A stretch of 18,589 bases of DNA from an uncultured Succinivibrio sp. (GTDB lineage: Bacteria; Pseudomonadota; Gammaproteobacteria; Enterobacterales; Succinivibrionaceae): contig CACYBT010000113.1 of NCBI GenBank assembly GCA_902772715.1, forward strand, positions 1 through 18,589, read 5' to 3'. Under the pieces are notes generated by a model. The model saw only the letters and a list, made by a program, of their open reading frames with translations. It did no database searches and was not told the DNA's origin. Shown one piece after another: positions 7,326 through 15,597 of this stretch. The position numbers and the translations under genes are program-made. Numbering within the stretch: position 1 is the stretch's first letter; each line of letters starts with the position of its first letter.

Positions 7326-7840
7326 ATGGGTACATATAGTAAAGGCTGAGGCTGAATGGATTGCCAAAACTGTCCTTGAAAGTGAGCTCTGGGAAGAAAA
7401 GGACGGGAAACAGGTTATACTTTCAAAAGAGCAATTTGATGAGTTTATGGCTGATGGATTATACGGATGGGAGTCTAATCCTACTTCATGTGTCGATTAT
7501 TATTTCTATCTAGACTGCACTAACCTTGCAAATTCTTACTGGTGCAAGGCTGATTTTGACACCGCCAAGCCAATAGGCAAACCTAGGCCTTTATTTTTCA
7601 GCAGCGTCTAAATGTGTGCAAAAGCATATAGATGGCATTTCATCAAAACTCTATGCTACAACTGCAAAGGAGTGGTTAGAGGCAAACCGCAATTATTCAT
7701 TTGTAAAAGGCAAAGAAATCCGTTATCACTTACGCGATGACAATCTGGTAAATCCTGCCTTACAAATTCCTGAGGACATTAAAGTGTCTGACAATGCTGT
7801 AGATATATATTTGTCGGCACCATCACAGCCGAACACCTAG
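7326..7840 (+). pseudogene. Frameshifted gene of unknown family (three frames, one apparent product)
   Basis: An ATG at 7326 has a strong AAGGAAGG ribosome site five bases upstream, but the frame stops after seven codons (TGA at 7347). The next frame is open from before that point to TAA at 7609-7611 and encodes a well-formed protein part (KAEAEWIAKTVLESELWEEK ... DYYFYLDCTNLANSYWCKAD). A third frame continues, overlapping the end of the second through FSAASKCVQKHIDG, to TAG at 7840. Two +1 shifts, one at AAAGG near 7341-7345 and one at a T5 tract near 7592-7597, would join them into one product of about 170 residues. The simplest reading is a recently inactivated gene. Sequencing errors or programmed shifts are alternatives. 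I do not recognise the family. The last frame on its own could start at GTG 7616 (74 residues). Confidence 0.55.
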
Positions 7841-7931
7841 CGTAAGGAAGCACTTAATATCGGAGATCACAAAGAACAGAGCTACCACGTTTTATGAATG
7901 TGTAAAAAACACCTATAAACAATGAGCAATC

Positions 7932-8939
7932 TCATTTTAAGGCTGGAATAAATCCTACTTTTTCATAAACCTTATCTAAGGTCTTTTGTGCTATTTCACC
8001 AGCCTTTAGTGCACCTTCCTTAAAGATACTGTCCAAATAGTCCTTATCTTCACGAATTTCTGCATAGCGCTTCTGAATTGGTTCTAACAGTGCGACTACC
8101 GCCTCCCCGACATCGGATTTAAACTTACCATACATGCAGTCCTTATACTCTTCACACAAAGACTCAATAGAGCGTTCGGTACAGGCAGACAAAATATCAA
8201 GCAGATTGGAAACACCCGGTTTTTGTTCAAGATCATAGAAAATTCGTGGAGGATTATCTGAATCAGTAACTGCCCTCTTGAATTTCTTCATAATGGATTT
8301 AGGCTCTTCTAAAATCCTCACCACATTATTTTCATTATCATCAGATTTGGACATTTTTTTGGTTGGTTCCTGCAGCGACATCACGCGTGCACCTGATTTA
8401 GGGAAAAAGCCTTCAGGCAGGATAAAGGTATCCCCATAAAGATTATTGAAGCGCATAGCAATATCACGAGTAATCTCAAGATGCTGCTTCTGATCATCCC
8501 CTACCGGCACCAGATTGGCGTTATACAGAAGAATATCTGCGGCCATAAGTACTGGATAATCAAATAAGCCTGCGGTGACATTATCAGCATAACGCTTTGA
8601 TTTATCCTTATATTGTGTCATACGGTTAAGTTCACCAACCTGAGTATAGCAGTTTAATACCCAGGATAATTGGCAATGGGCCGGCACATGTGACTGCAGG
8701 AAAATAATACTTTTTTTCGGATCAATTCCGGCAGCAAGGAATATAGCCAGAGTATTATAAGAGCGCTCATACAGGTCTTTAGGATCCTGTCGTACGGTAA
8801 TAGCGTGTTCATTCACTACGCAATAAACACACTGATACTCATCCTGCAATTTTACCCAGTTACGCAGAGAGCCAATATAATTACCGACAGATAATTCACC
8901 TGAAGGTTGTATACCACTAAAAATAATAGGTTTTGACAT
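7932..8939 (-). CDS. trpS: Tryptophanyl-tRNA synthetase
   Basis: A 335-residue class I aminoacyl-tRNA synthetase that charges tRNA-Trp in the cytoplasm; E. coli TrpS has 334. The HIGH-equivalent is in GIQPSGELSVGNYIG (residues 9-23, with SVGN in place of the usual T/HLGN), and the KMSKS loop is exact at 195-199 (KKMSKSDDN). MAADILLY, PVGDDQKQHLE and LNCYTQVGELNRMTQ are diagnostic of the family. It is last in the aroK-aroB-damX-rpe-gph-trpS operon, 29 bases after gph. A short ATGAG/CTCAT hairpin overlaps the stop codon (7921-7936), with T-rich sequence downstream on the minus strand that may help end the transcript. No T-box or leader peptide is visible, as expected for an internal operon gene. 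Confidence 0.96.
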   Translation of the reverse strand: MSKPIIFSGIQPSGELSVGNYIGSLRNWVKLQDEYQCVYCVVNEHAITVRQDPKDLYERSYNTLAIFLAAGIDPKKSIIFLQSHVPAHCQLSWVLNCYTQVGELNRMTQYKDKSKRYADNVTAGLFDYPVLMAADILLYNANLVPVGDDQKQHLEITRDIAMRFNNLYGDTFILPEGFFPKSGARVMSLQEPTKKMSKSDDNENNVVRILEEPKSIMKKFKRAVTDSDNPPRIFYDLEQKPGVSNLLDILSACTERSIESLCEEYKDCMYGKFKSDVGEAVVALLEPIQKRYAEIREDKDYLDSIFKEGALKAGEIAQKTLDKVYEKVGFIPALK

Positions 8940-8968
8940 ACTGATTTCCTAAAAAAATTCTTAAAAGA

Positions 8969-9664
8969 TTATCTGGCCAAATTCTCAATGAGATGAATTA
9001 AATCATAAAAAGAGTCAAATGAATAATCAATGTTTAAGGATGAAAGGTTATGACGATTGTAACCATAAGTAAAAAAAACCGTACCGACTCCAGCGTTGAT
9101 GCCGGCGAGTACATCGTTGTCAGAATCCCCCACCATCATCGCTTCACTATGGTCTACTCCCAATTTTAAAAGACAGTGTTCAAGAGGCAGAGGATCGGGT
9201 TTACGCACAGGTAAAACTTCTCCTCCCAACACATAATCAAATAGCGAATATACCCCCATGTGCTTTAACAGCGGAACAGCAAAAATCTGGGGTTTATTCG
9301 TTACTACAGCGAGTTTTATCGCAAGAGACTTAAAGTAGTTGAGACCTTCCAAAACTCCGTCATAAAGTCTGAAATTCTCTTTTAGTCCCTCAGCATAAAT
9401 CTCATTGAAAACCGACCGTGCTCTTTTTAGAAGAAGCGGATCGAGATCCTCACAGGTCACATCAAAGCGACCAAGAATAGTGCGTATTAAAAGTAGATTA
9501 ACCCCATTACCCACATACTCCTGAATAGTGCGATTGTCTGGTGCCTCAACCCCGATGGCCTCGGCACTCTTGCGTGCAGCCATAGCCAACTGCACAATGG
9601 TATCCGCCAAAGTACCATCTAGATCGAACAATAAAGCACGAGGGAGAGTTGTGAACCTTGCCAT
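8969..9664 (-). CDS. gph: Phosphoglycolate phosphatase (HAD superfamily)
   Basis: A 231-residue HAD phosphatase; Gph hydrolyses 2-phosphoglycolate, which arises from DNA damage repair. HAD motif I is LLFDLDGTLADT with nucleophile D14 and acid/base D16. Motif II is VVTNKP (T122), motif III is K155 in VRKPDPLP, and motif IV is MVGDSDNDV with D180 and D184. A helical cap lies between motifs I and II (about 20-105). The ATG follows the rpe stop without a gap (TAAATG), so the two are coupled. The rpe-gph-trpS order is conserved across gammaproteobacteria, which supports Gph over the many other HAD phosphatases. Confidence 0.92.
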   Translation of the reverse strand: MARFTTLPRALLFDLDGTLADTIVQLAMAARKSAEAIGVEAPDNRTIQEYVGNGVNLLLIRTILGRFDVTCEDLDPLLLKRARSVFNEIYAEGLKENFRLYDGVLEGLNYFKSLAIKLAVVTNKPQIFAVPLLKHMGVYSLFDYVLGGEVLPVRKPDPLPLEHCLLKLGVDHSEAMMVGDSDNDVLAGINAGVGTVFFTYGYNRHNLSSLNIDYSFDSFYDLIHLIENLAR

Positions 9665-10336
9665 TTATGATAGAGCAGCTCTAAAAGCAGTTAAAGCCTG
9701 TTCCTTGTTCTCAACGCCAAAAAAAGCCGAACCGACCACAAAGACATTCGCACCGCAGGTAGCAATCTCCTTGATATTCGAGGCTTTGACGCCGCCATCA
9801 ACTTCTATCATGATTTGATGTTCAAAACCTAAGGCCATAGCAGCAATATCCTTGACCTTTTCAAGAGTTAAAGGAATAATCTTCTGTCCGCCAAAACCAG
9901 GATTCACAGTCATGACCAGCACAAAATCCAGCACATTCCACAGATACTTAAGCATAGTAGGAGGAGTAGAAGGATTGAGGACCAGACCGGATTTAACCCC
10001 GCGCTCCTTAATGTGGGCAAGCATTCTTTGAGTATGAATGCAGGCCTCAGGATGAAAAGAAATCCAGGAAGCACCGGCATTTATATAATCATCAACAATA
10101 TTCTCACTAACCGGACTTACCATAAGATGCACATCAAATACTGCCGAAGGGAATTTGTCGCGCAGGGCTTTTAGAAAAGCGGGTCCAAAAGTCATATTCG
10201 GTACAAAGTGATAATCCATGACATCAAAATGAATGATGTCAACCCCTTTTTCCAAGGCTTCTCCCACATCTCTTTCAAGATTTAAAAGATCTGCAGAAAG
10301 AATTGAACCTGCAATTAAAAATCTGTTCTCAACCAT
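9665..10336 (-). CDS. rpe: Ribulose-phosphate 3-epimerase
   Basis: A 223-residue TIM-barrel enzyme that interconverts ribulose 5-phosphate and xylulose 5-phosphate in the pentose phosphate pathway. Metal and catalytic residues are H36 and D38 in IIHFDVMD, H70 in FDVHLMV and D180 in IEVDGG. The NPGFGGQ phosphate loop (about 145-151) and SILSADLLNL near the N-terminus are typical, and the length equals E. coli Rpe (225). Its ATG shares its A with the damX stop (TAATG), and gph starts directly after its own stop. In E. coli, Vibrio and relatives dam lies between damX and rpe; here damX and rpe touch. Confidence 0.96.
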   Translation of the reverse strand: MVENRFLIAGSILSADLLNLERDVGEALEKGVDIIHFDVMDYHFVPNMTFGPAFLKALRDKFPSAVFDVHLMVSPVSENIVDDYINAGASWISFHPEACIHTQRMLAHIKERGVKSGLVLNPSTPPTMLKYLWNVLDFVLVMTVNPGFGGQKIIPLTLEKVKDIAAMALGFEHQIMIEVDGGVKASNIKEIATCGANVFVVGSAFFGVENKEQALTAFRAALS

Positions 10337-12366
10337 TATTGTTGGGTCCTCATCTCTGTTTTTATGCGCTCAAAAGATTTAGCAAATGGTCCTGCCGCAC
10401 GAATTGATTCTGGCAATTTACGACTTTCAGCCATAGCCTCCCGCTGAGTGGCAAAATTGCCGGTAATAAGCACATACCAAGGTCGTCCCTGACGGTATGT
10501 CTTATAAATATAGTAGGTTCCATCAATATACGAAGCAGCGCGACGCAAGTCGTCTATGTCGCTTCCGGCACGTACCTGCAACGCAAAATGGGTACCATCT
10601 CTATTATATAGCTCTTCACTATTCCCTGACACTGCTCGGTGATTTGTTCTTAATGATTCAGAATTTCTTGCTGCTGCAGATACAGGTTTAGCCTTTTTAT
10701 TCTGATTGGTCTTACTGTCCACAGACTGCTCAAGAGGATTGGTTATCTGTGTAGTTTTATTCTCATTAGTTTCAGTCTGCGCTGTCGTTACCTGTGGCTT
10801 GGCAGCAGGCGTACTCTCAGATTTGGTATTTTTCTTTGCATCCACAGGATCTTCATCCTTTGGAGTCACAGAGTCAGCTATTTCCTTGATTTTACGATCC
10901 TCATCAATGGATGCTGCCATGGCAGCACGTTGCTGTTTTTCACGCTGTTCCTTTAAGGCCTGTTCTCGTAGGGCAATAACCTCGTTCTCCTTGGCAATTC
11001 TATCCTTATAGAGCACACTGTCCTGACGTGTTAGCAAAACAGCCTCACGTACTTTATTTTCTTCACCGTTTTTTGGAGCAGACTCTTCTTGTTTGTCTTG
11101 GACGGAACTATCGGCAGCTGCTGGACTTACAGATGCCATATTAGGAGCACTCTGCTCCTCGTTATTTGCATTCTTTAAAGATCCGTCCAATCCTCGCCTG
11201 GGATGTTCTGATTTAGCATCAGCCTCTCTGCCTTCAATTGCCTCTAAAGCCTCACCCTGCAAGGTTACAGATTTTTCTGTTTGCGGTTTAACATTTTCAG
11301 CCTCAACACCACCTGTAACCTGTTCTGGAAGAGCTCCCTCATCCGTGACAGCATTATCGGCACTTCCCCATTTGGCCCGGTTTTCTGGAGTATCATCAGG
11401 AATAGCCCGGGGGCTTCCCTCCTTTTGTGTATCTTCATCACCAAAAGAAAGCCTAGAATTCTCATTTTCATCAAGATCAGGAGAGCGAATTTCAATTTTA
11501 GTAGGCAGATTCTCCTCAGGTTTATTGCCGAGGATTTTGTCGAAGATACTAGTTCCAAAAAATACCGGTATCAAGCATAGCAATACGATGATGATACATA
11601 CCACCGATATCAGCATACCAGTACTGTTACCTTTTTTCTTGTTTACATGCGATTTATTAACCGTAGATTTAGGTGTTTCCTTCTCTACCTCAGTTGGATC
11701 TGACATAAAAGTCTCCGTCAATTTAATAATTTTGCCAAGATTGCCCTCACATGCTGCAAAAGATTTTGGCAAATTAGGATATATAACATCATAAACTTTT
11801 TTTAAACCGACACTTTCAAACATCTGTCTACAAATGCAGATAGCCTCATCAAGACTCAAAGATGGCATCGAGTATTCTTTAAATTTAAGTTTATCATTTA
11901 ATTGAGCTGAAATCTTGGTTTGTGCCCATAAGGAATGAGAGGTTATCAAAAAGGAGAAACGGCTGCGTCCTAATTCCTGTTCATAAAGTTTAATGATTTC
12001 ATCAAAAAAATTACTGATAACCTCATCAACATCATCAATCACCACTAAAATTTTCTGCCTTACTGGTATATTAAGCAAGGCGAAATTTTCCGCCAGTGAT
12101 TTTTCCTCATCCCATTTATCTGCAGGTGCAACCTGTTGCAAAAAAAATGTTCTTAGTCTTGATAGTTCAGACTCTTTCTGACATGGGATAAACACTGTTA
12201 TAAACGTATCATCAAGAGCATTAACCACATACTCGCTCACACAGGTTCGTCCGCTTCCAGAGTCACCTGTCAGCAATACCAGTTCTTCAGAAGAAGAAAG
12301 TTTTTCACTTATTTCCTCTGACAGGTCTTTTAAGGAGCGTGGTAGCGAAAAATGTGGTTGTGCCAT
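10336..12366 (-). CDS. damX: DamX-type SPOR-domain protein with N-terminal AAA-like ATPase domain
   Basis: A 676-residue bitopic membrane protein, predicted to bind denuded septal peptidoglycan and act in cell division. An AAA/GspA-like domain fills the N-terminus (about 10-225) with a P-loop-like GDSGSGRT (34-41) and a Walker B ILVVIDDVDE. The usual P-loop lysine is arginine (R40), so ATP hydrolysis is uncertain. A single membrane helix lies at about 250-271. A long, low-complexity, charged periplasmic linker follows (about 280-590; E, K, A, S, N rich, with a coiled-coil-like EKQQRAAMAAS stretch). The SPOR domain closes the protein (about 593-672), with FALQVRAGSD and GRPWYVLITGNFATQREA. E. 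coli DamX (428) lacks the ATPase part; longer forms with it occur in Vibrio-like relatives. It is the third gene of the operon, 56 bases after aroB. Confidence 0.88.
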   Translation of the reverse strand: MAQPHFSLPRSLKDLSEEISEKLSSSEELVLLTGDSGSGRTCVSEYVVNALDDTFITVFIPCQKESELSRLRTFFLQQVAPADKWDEEKSLAENFALLNIPVRQKILVVIDDVDEVISNFFDEIIKLYEQELGRSRFSFLITSHSLWAQTKISAQLNDKLKFKEYSMPSLSLDEAICICRQMFESVGLKKVYDVIYPNLPKSFAACEGNLGKIIKLTETFMSDPTEVEKETPKSTVNKSHVNKKKGNSTGMLISVVCIIIVLLCLIPVFFGTSIFDKILGNKPEENLPTKIEIRSPDLDENENSRLSFGDEDTQKEGSPRAIPDDTPENRAKWGSADNAVTDEGALPEQVTGGVEAENVKPQTEKSVTLQGEALEAIEGREADAKSEHPRRGLDGSLKNANNEEQSAPNMASVSPAAADSSVQDKQEESAPKNGEENKVREAVLLTRQDSVLYKDRIAKENEVIALREQALKEQREKQQRAAMAASIDEDRKIKEIADSVTPKDEDPVDAKKNTKSESTPAAKPQVTTAQTETNENKTTQITNPLEQSVDSKTNQNKKAKPVSAAARNSESLRTNHRAVSGNSEELYNRDGTHFALQVRAGSDIDDLRRAASYIDGTYYIYKTYRQGRPWYVLITGNFATQREAMAESRKLPESIRAAGPFAKSFERIKTEMRTQQ

Positions 12367-12422
12367 TGCTATAACGTTTTACTCATATCTTAAAAATAAG
12401 CCATCTTGTTCAGATTGGCATT

Positions 12423-13514
12423 TTATGGATGTTGCTTTAAGTCTAAAATAAGCGCTGAAACTTCTTCATCGCCAACATCGGAAAAAAGTCTTACCGCACC
12501 CACATCAACAGGCAGCACGTACCTAACTGTACCCTGTCTGACCTTTTTATCATGATGCATATAAAAGATAAAATCCTTATCCTGCATGTTTTCAGGTATC
12601 GTCACAGGAAGTTTTGCCTTGCGACAAAGATTTAACAATCTGTGTGCCGATTCTGCCTTAAGAAGTCCGCGCTTTACAGCAAGATTGGAGGCAATAATCA
12701 TGCCTAAGCCTACGGCTTCACCATGCAGCCAGGTACCATACCCTAAAAAAGACTCAAGAGCATGTCCAAAAGTATGTCCAAAATTCAAAATAGCCCGCAA
12801 GCCATGCTCTTTTTCATCATGGGCCACTACCTCGGCCTTAATGTTGCAGCAGCGTTCTACAATCACACCTAGCACATCAAGATTACAGGTAAAAACAGCC
12901 TCGATATGCTTTTCAAGGTACATAAAAAATGGCTCATCCTTAATCATAGCCGTTTTCACCACTTCTCCCAAACCTGCAGTAATTTCACGTTCTGGCAAAG
13001 TCTTTAAACACTCTAATGACGCAATTACAGCCTTTGGCTGGTGAAAAGAACCTATCATATTTTTTCCAAGAGGATGATTTATGGCAGTTTTCCCTCCAAC
13101 AGAAGAATCAACCATAGCCAAAAGGGTGGTTGGCACCTGAACAAAAGCAATACCGCGCTGATAGGTAGAAGCAGCAAATCCTGACAGATCACCTATCACA
13201 CCGCCGCCTAAAGCGATAATAGCCCCGTCTCTTCCAAAATTTTCCTCTAAAAGTCGTGTATGAATAGTGTAAAAACTATCAATATTCTTATATTTTTCAC
13301 CATCCTTGAGAATGCAGGTGGCAACCTCAAATTGCTCCTGCTCAAGAGAACTCTGAAGTCTTTTAAGATAAAGCGGCCCCACAGTCTCATTGGTCACAAC
13401 CATAACTTTCTGCACTTTTGGCAAGGCTTTCCTAATAAGACTTCCATATTCTATATTTTCACCTATATAGATAGGATAGGCTCTATCCTGTAAACCAACA
13501 GTTAATTCCTTCAT
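12423..13514 (-). CDS. aroB: 3-dehydroquinate synthase
   Basis: A 363-residue NAD- and zinc-dependent enzyme that converts DAHP to 3-dehydroquinate, the second step of the shikimate pathway. The zinc ligands fall at the E. coli positions: E184 in GLGEVVKT, H247 in NFGHTFGHALE and H264 in WLHGEAVGLGM. The nucleotide-binding GGGVIGDL (103-110) and the substrate segment PTTLLAMVDSSVGGKTAIN (128-146) are intact. Length equals the family norm (362). It overlaps the end of aroK by four bases (ATGA), showing translational coupling. Confidence 0.97.
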   Translation of the reverse strand: MKELTVGLQDRAYPIYIGENIEYGSLIRKALPKVQKVMVVTNETVGPLYLKRLQSSLEQEQFEVATCILKDGEKYKNIDSFYTIHTRLLEENFGRDGAIIALGGGVIGDLSGFAASTYQRGIAFVQVPTTLLAMVDSSVGGKTAINHPLGKNMIGSFHQPKAVIASLECLKTLPEREITAGLGEVVKTAMIKDEPFFMYLEKHIEAVFTCNLDVLGVIVERCCNIKAEVVAHDEKEHGLRAILNFGHTFGHALESFLGYGTWLHGEAVGLGMIIASNLAVKRGLLKAESAHRLLNLCRKAKLPVTIPENMQDKDFIFYMHHDKKVRQGTVRYVLPVDVGAVRLFSDVGDEEVSALILDLKQHP

Positions 13515-14026
13515 TCATACCCCGTAAGTTTTGCTTTAATAAGATCTAGACACTGATGAATAGTATTTGCGCCTGTATCCACGGAAAAAGTCATAACACT
13601 TTCATAAAGAGGCTGCCGTGCCAAAAACAGATCATTTAGACGCTTTTTTTTATCGTCAACCTTGAGCATTGGTCTGTTTTCATCGTGAGCTGTGCGCAGA
13701 TACTGAGTATCCACATCGGCGTAAAGATAAACAACTATGCCGTCCTGTCGCATAATTTCAAGATTCTTTGGAGTAACGACGATGCCTCCTCCGGTGGCAA
13801 TCACAGCATCATAGGTCGCGCATTTTTGCAGAGTCTCAGTTTCAATACGACGGAAAAAGTCTTCACCATCTCGGGAAAAAATAGATGGAATATCCATCCT
13901 GCAAGTTTTAACAATTTCCTCGTCAATATCAATAAAGGGTAATTGCCTGAGCAATGCCAAAGACTTGCCAATCGAACTCTTTCCAGCCCCCATGGGACCT
14001 ATAAGAAAAATTTTATTAGTATTCAT
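13511..14026 (-). CDS. aroK: Shikimate kinase
   Basis: A 171-residue kinase that phosphorylates shikimate at the 3-position with ATP. The P-loop is GPMGAGKSSIG (10-20, K16). The shikimate site shows D33/D35 in FIDIDEEI, R59 in DFFRRIE and the GGG loop at 79-81 (ATGGGIV). The lid arginine is R118 in ENRPML, and the adenine-side arginine is R137 in LARQPLYE. Length matches AroK (173). This is the first gene of the six-gene minus-strand operon; the upstream region holds a weak promoter and no pilQ, which lies there in many gammaproteobacteria. Confidence 0.95.
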   Translation of the reverse strand: MNTNKIFLIGPMGAGKSSIGKSLALLRQLPFIDIDEEIVKTCRMDIPSIFSRDGEDFFRRIETETLQKCATYDAVIATGGGIVVTPKNLEIMRQDGIVVYLYADVDTQYLRTAHDENRPMLKVDDKKKRLNDLFLARQPLYESVMTFSVDTGANTIHQCLDLIKAKLTGYE

Positions 14027-14057
14027 AAAGATTACACAAAGCCAACATCACAAGCAG

Positions 14058-14084
14058 ATTTTACCTCAAAAATTCATAATTCAA
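14058..14084 (-). promoter_or_regulatory. Weak candidate promoter for the aroK operon
   Basis: On the minus strand TAAAAT (plus 14058-14063) is preceded by TTGAAT (plus 14079-14084) with a 15-base spacer, about 30 bases upstream of the aroK ATG. The spacing is shorter than the usual 16-18, so this is only a candidate. Confidence 0.3.
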
Positions 14085-14754
14085 AACAAGCAATTTGTGG
14101 ATTAAATTTGAAAAAGTCGATTTTAGCGCTCCCTATGCCTAAAGGCTTAAGATCCATGCTGCCTGCCACTACATAGTGTTAATCAGTACATTTTAGTCTT
14201 TAAGACGCGAAAAATACGGGCGAATCATCCCCATCGTAGGTAGAACATATGATTCCCTACTCAGTATGTCATATACTGCTATCCACAGCATACAAAGTTG
14301 AGATACAGCTATTCATAGCACTGAGCCAATCCCCATGAATATGAACCACAGTCACAAGTATGTTTTCTGCCACTATCATGATGCACATGACTCAAGAAAG
14401 GGCATTTGTGGCCTGTATATACGAAGGGTACATACTCAGTCTTAATGTCTTAGGTCTTGCTTTGGAGTCTATGCACGGCGCTAGTCTATAGCATGACCAT
14501 GTATGCCGACGCTGATTTTTTGCAACTTCTACTTGTCGTAATGCTGATCTTAGCCAAACGCTACCATTTAGTACTAAGAATTTTGTGATTATGCTCCAAG
14601 AAAAAATTCAAAAGTTCTATTATGTTATCGTTTGTTTCAATTTCTCGATAGACAAGACAGTCTATCCTGCTTATTTGTTAAAGATAGTAACCAATTCCAT
14701 CTACATAAATTCATCGCCAACCTAAATTAAAAAAGAGGAAAATTATTAAAGAAA
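14085..14754. other. Gene-free region between the aroK operon and the next plus-strand gene
   Basis: No intact gene is seen on either strand. Two items stand out. First, a 46-codon start-less frame on the minus strand (14309-14449) reads like protein, with a Cys/His-rich string (GHKCPFLSHVHH and HTCDCGSYSWG); it may be a remnant of a zinc-binding protein or transposase, though chance is possible. Second, a perfect hairpin GATAGAC (14647-14653) / GTCTATC (14660-14666) with a 6-base loop lies about 90 bases before the next gene, preceded by GTTTCAA (14634-14640). Short CATA/TATG-rich words recur between 14240 and 14330 without forming a regular repeat. No tRNA, insertion sequence ends or CRISPR array were seen. 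Confidence 0.4.
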
Positions 14755-15597
14755 ATGTCACAAGGATTCAAGTTACTGGAAAATTTTGATAATTATCAGT
14801 TTGAATACCTGCAGAAACTCAAAGCAAACATTCGCAACTTTGAGCAAATCGCCATGGTAATCTCACTGTTTTTAAACAAAATTCTAAAAAAAGGTGCATT
14901 TTATATGAATGTGCATGTTGAAGATCTGCCCTCCATTCTTAACGATGAGGAGCTAAAGAGCAATATGCTGACAGGGAAAAGTGCAACCATAGGCGGACAA
15001 AGCAGTCGCATCACTTCAACCTGCGCTATGTATAATGTCAGAGCCGAAGATCTTCAACCTGAAGATTATCCCAAATTTGGCTATCTGTCGTGCAGCGATT
15101 CTAGAGTAAACTATTTTACCAATCTTGATTATGAATATCAGTATGGAGGCGTGGCCTTAAAATTTAAAAAGGAAAATCTATGGCATAGAACGATGCTCGT
15201 CATCGGTGATTCCATGAACTTTGCTCACTTTAACGGCTTAGTTCCAACGAGGGTATCAAGACCTATCGCCACCTGTATCTACGGTTTAAGCAACGGGCAT
15301 GGAGAGCCACTCATTCGTTTGAGTTCACCTGCACCAAACTGGTATTTTTTTGCAGATAAAATTTTAAAAAACGAGATCAATGAGAATAACTTTCATACAA
15401 TGTTTGACACCATCGGCGGTGAAGTACCTATATTTGATCTGTTTGAATTACATTTCATAGGCCCTTTACGTCTCAATTTAGACGTTGAAAGCATTGATAC
15501 ACTCAAAAGCAGCTTTAACGAACAAGAAGAACTGCTCAGGAGGACTACAGAATACTGTAAAGACAAGAATATTCAACTAAATATCTACGATTTGTGA
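14755..15597 (+). CDS. Unknown protein of 280 residues adjacent to cas9 (weak DUF3626/ART-like resemblance)
   Basis: I do not firmly recognise this protein. It has no signal peptide or clear membrane span. The first 50 residues look helical; an internal ATG at 14905 (MNVHVEDLP, residue 51) could be the true start, because the upstream ATG has only a distant GAGGA. The centre holds KFGYLSCSDSRVNYF, a YGGVALKFKKENLWHRTMLVIGDS segment (about 131-154) and, later, FELHFIGPLRLNLDVESI (about 238-255). The last two recall DUF3626-type proteins, and the IGPL(R)L...DV pattern recalls ADP-ribosyltransferase-like toxins, but this is memory-based and weak. It lies alone between two gene-poor stretches and points toward cas9, 314 bases away, so co-transcription is possible but unproven. 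Confidence 0.7.
   Translation: MSQGFKLLENFDNYQFEYLQKLKANIRNFEQIAMVISLFLNKILKKGAFYMNVHVEDLPSILNDEELKSNMLTGKSATIGGQSSRITSTCAMYNVRAEDLQPEDYPKFGYLSCSDSRVNYFTNLDYEYQYGGVALKFKKENLWHRTMLVIGDSMNFAHFNGLVPTRVSRPIATCIYGLSNGHGEPLIRLSSPAPNWYFFADKILKNEINENNFHTMFDTIGGEVPIFDLFELHFIGPLRLNLDVESIDTLKSSFNEQEELLRRTTEYCKDKNIQLNIYDL

Noticed and set aside
7921..7936. ATGAG/CTCAT hairpin at the trpS stop as a firm terminator
   Set aside because: The stem is short and overlaps the stop codon, and the following T tract is interrupted; it is only mentioned in the trpS entry.
11093..11794. 233-codon plus-strand frame opposite damX
   Set aside because: It is a Ser/Leu/Phe-rich antisense shadow of the low-complexity DamX linker; damX has domains, operon overlap and correct family features.
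14085..14754. CRISPR array or complete insertion sequence in the gene-free region
   Set aside because: No regularly spaced repeat and no terminal inverted repeats with a transposase were found by eye.
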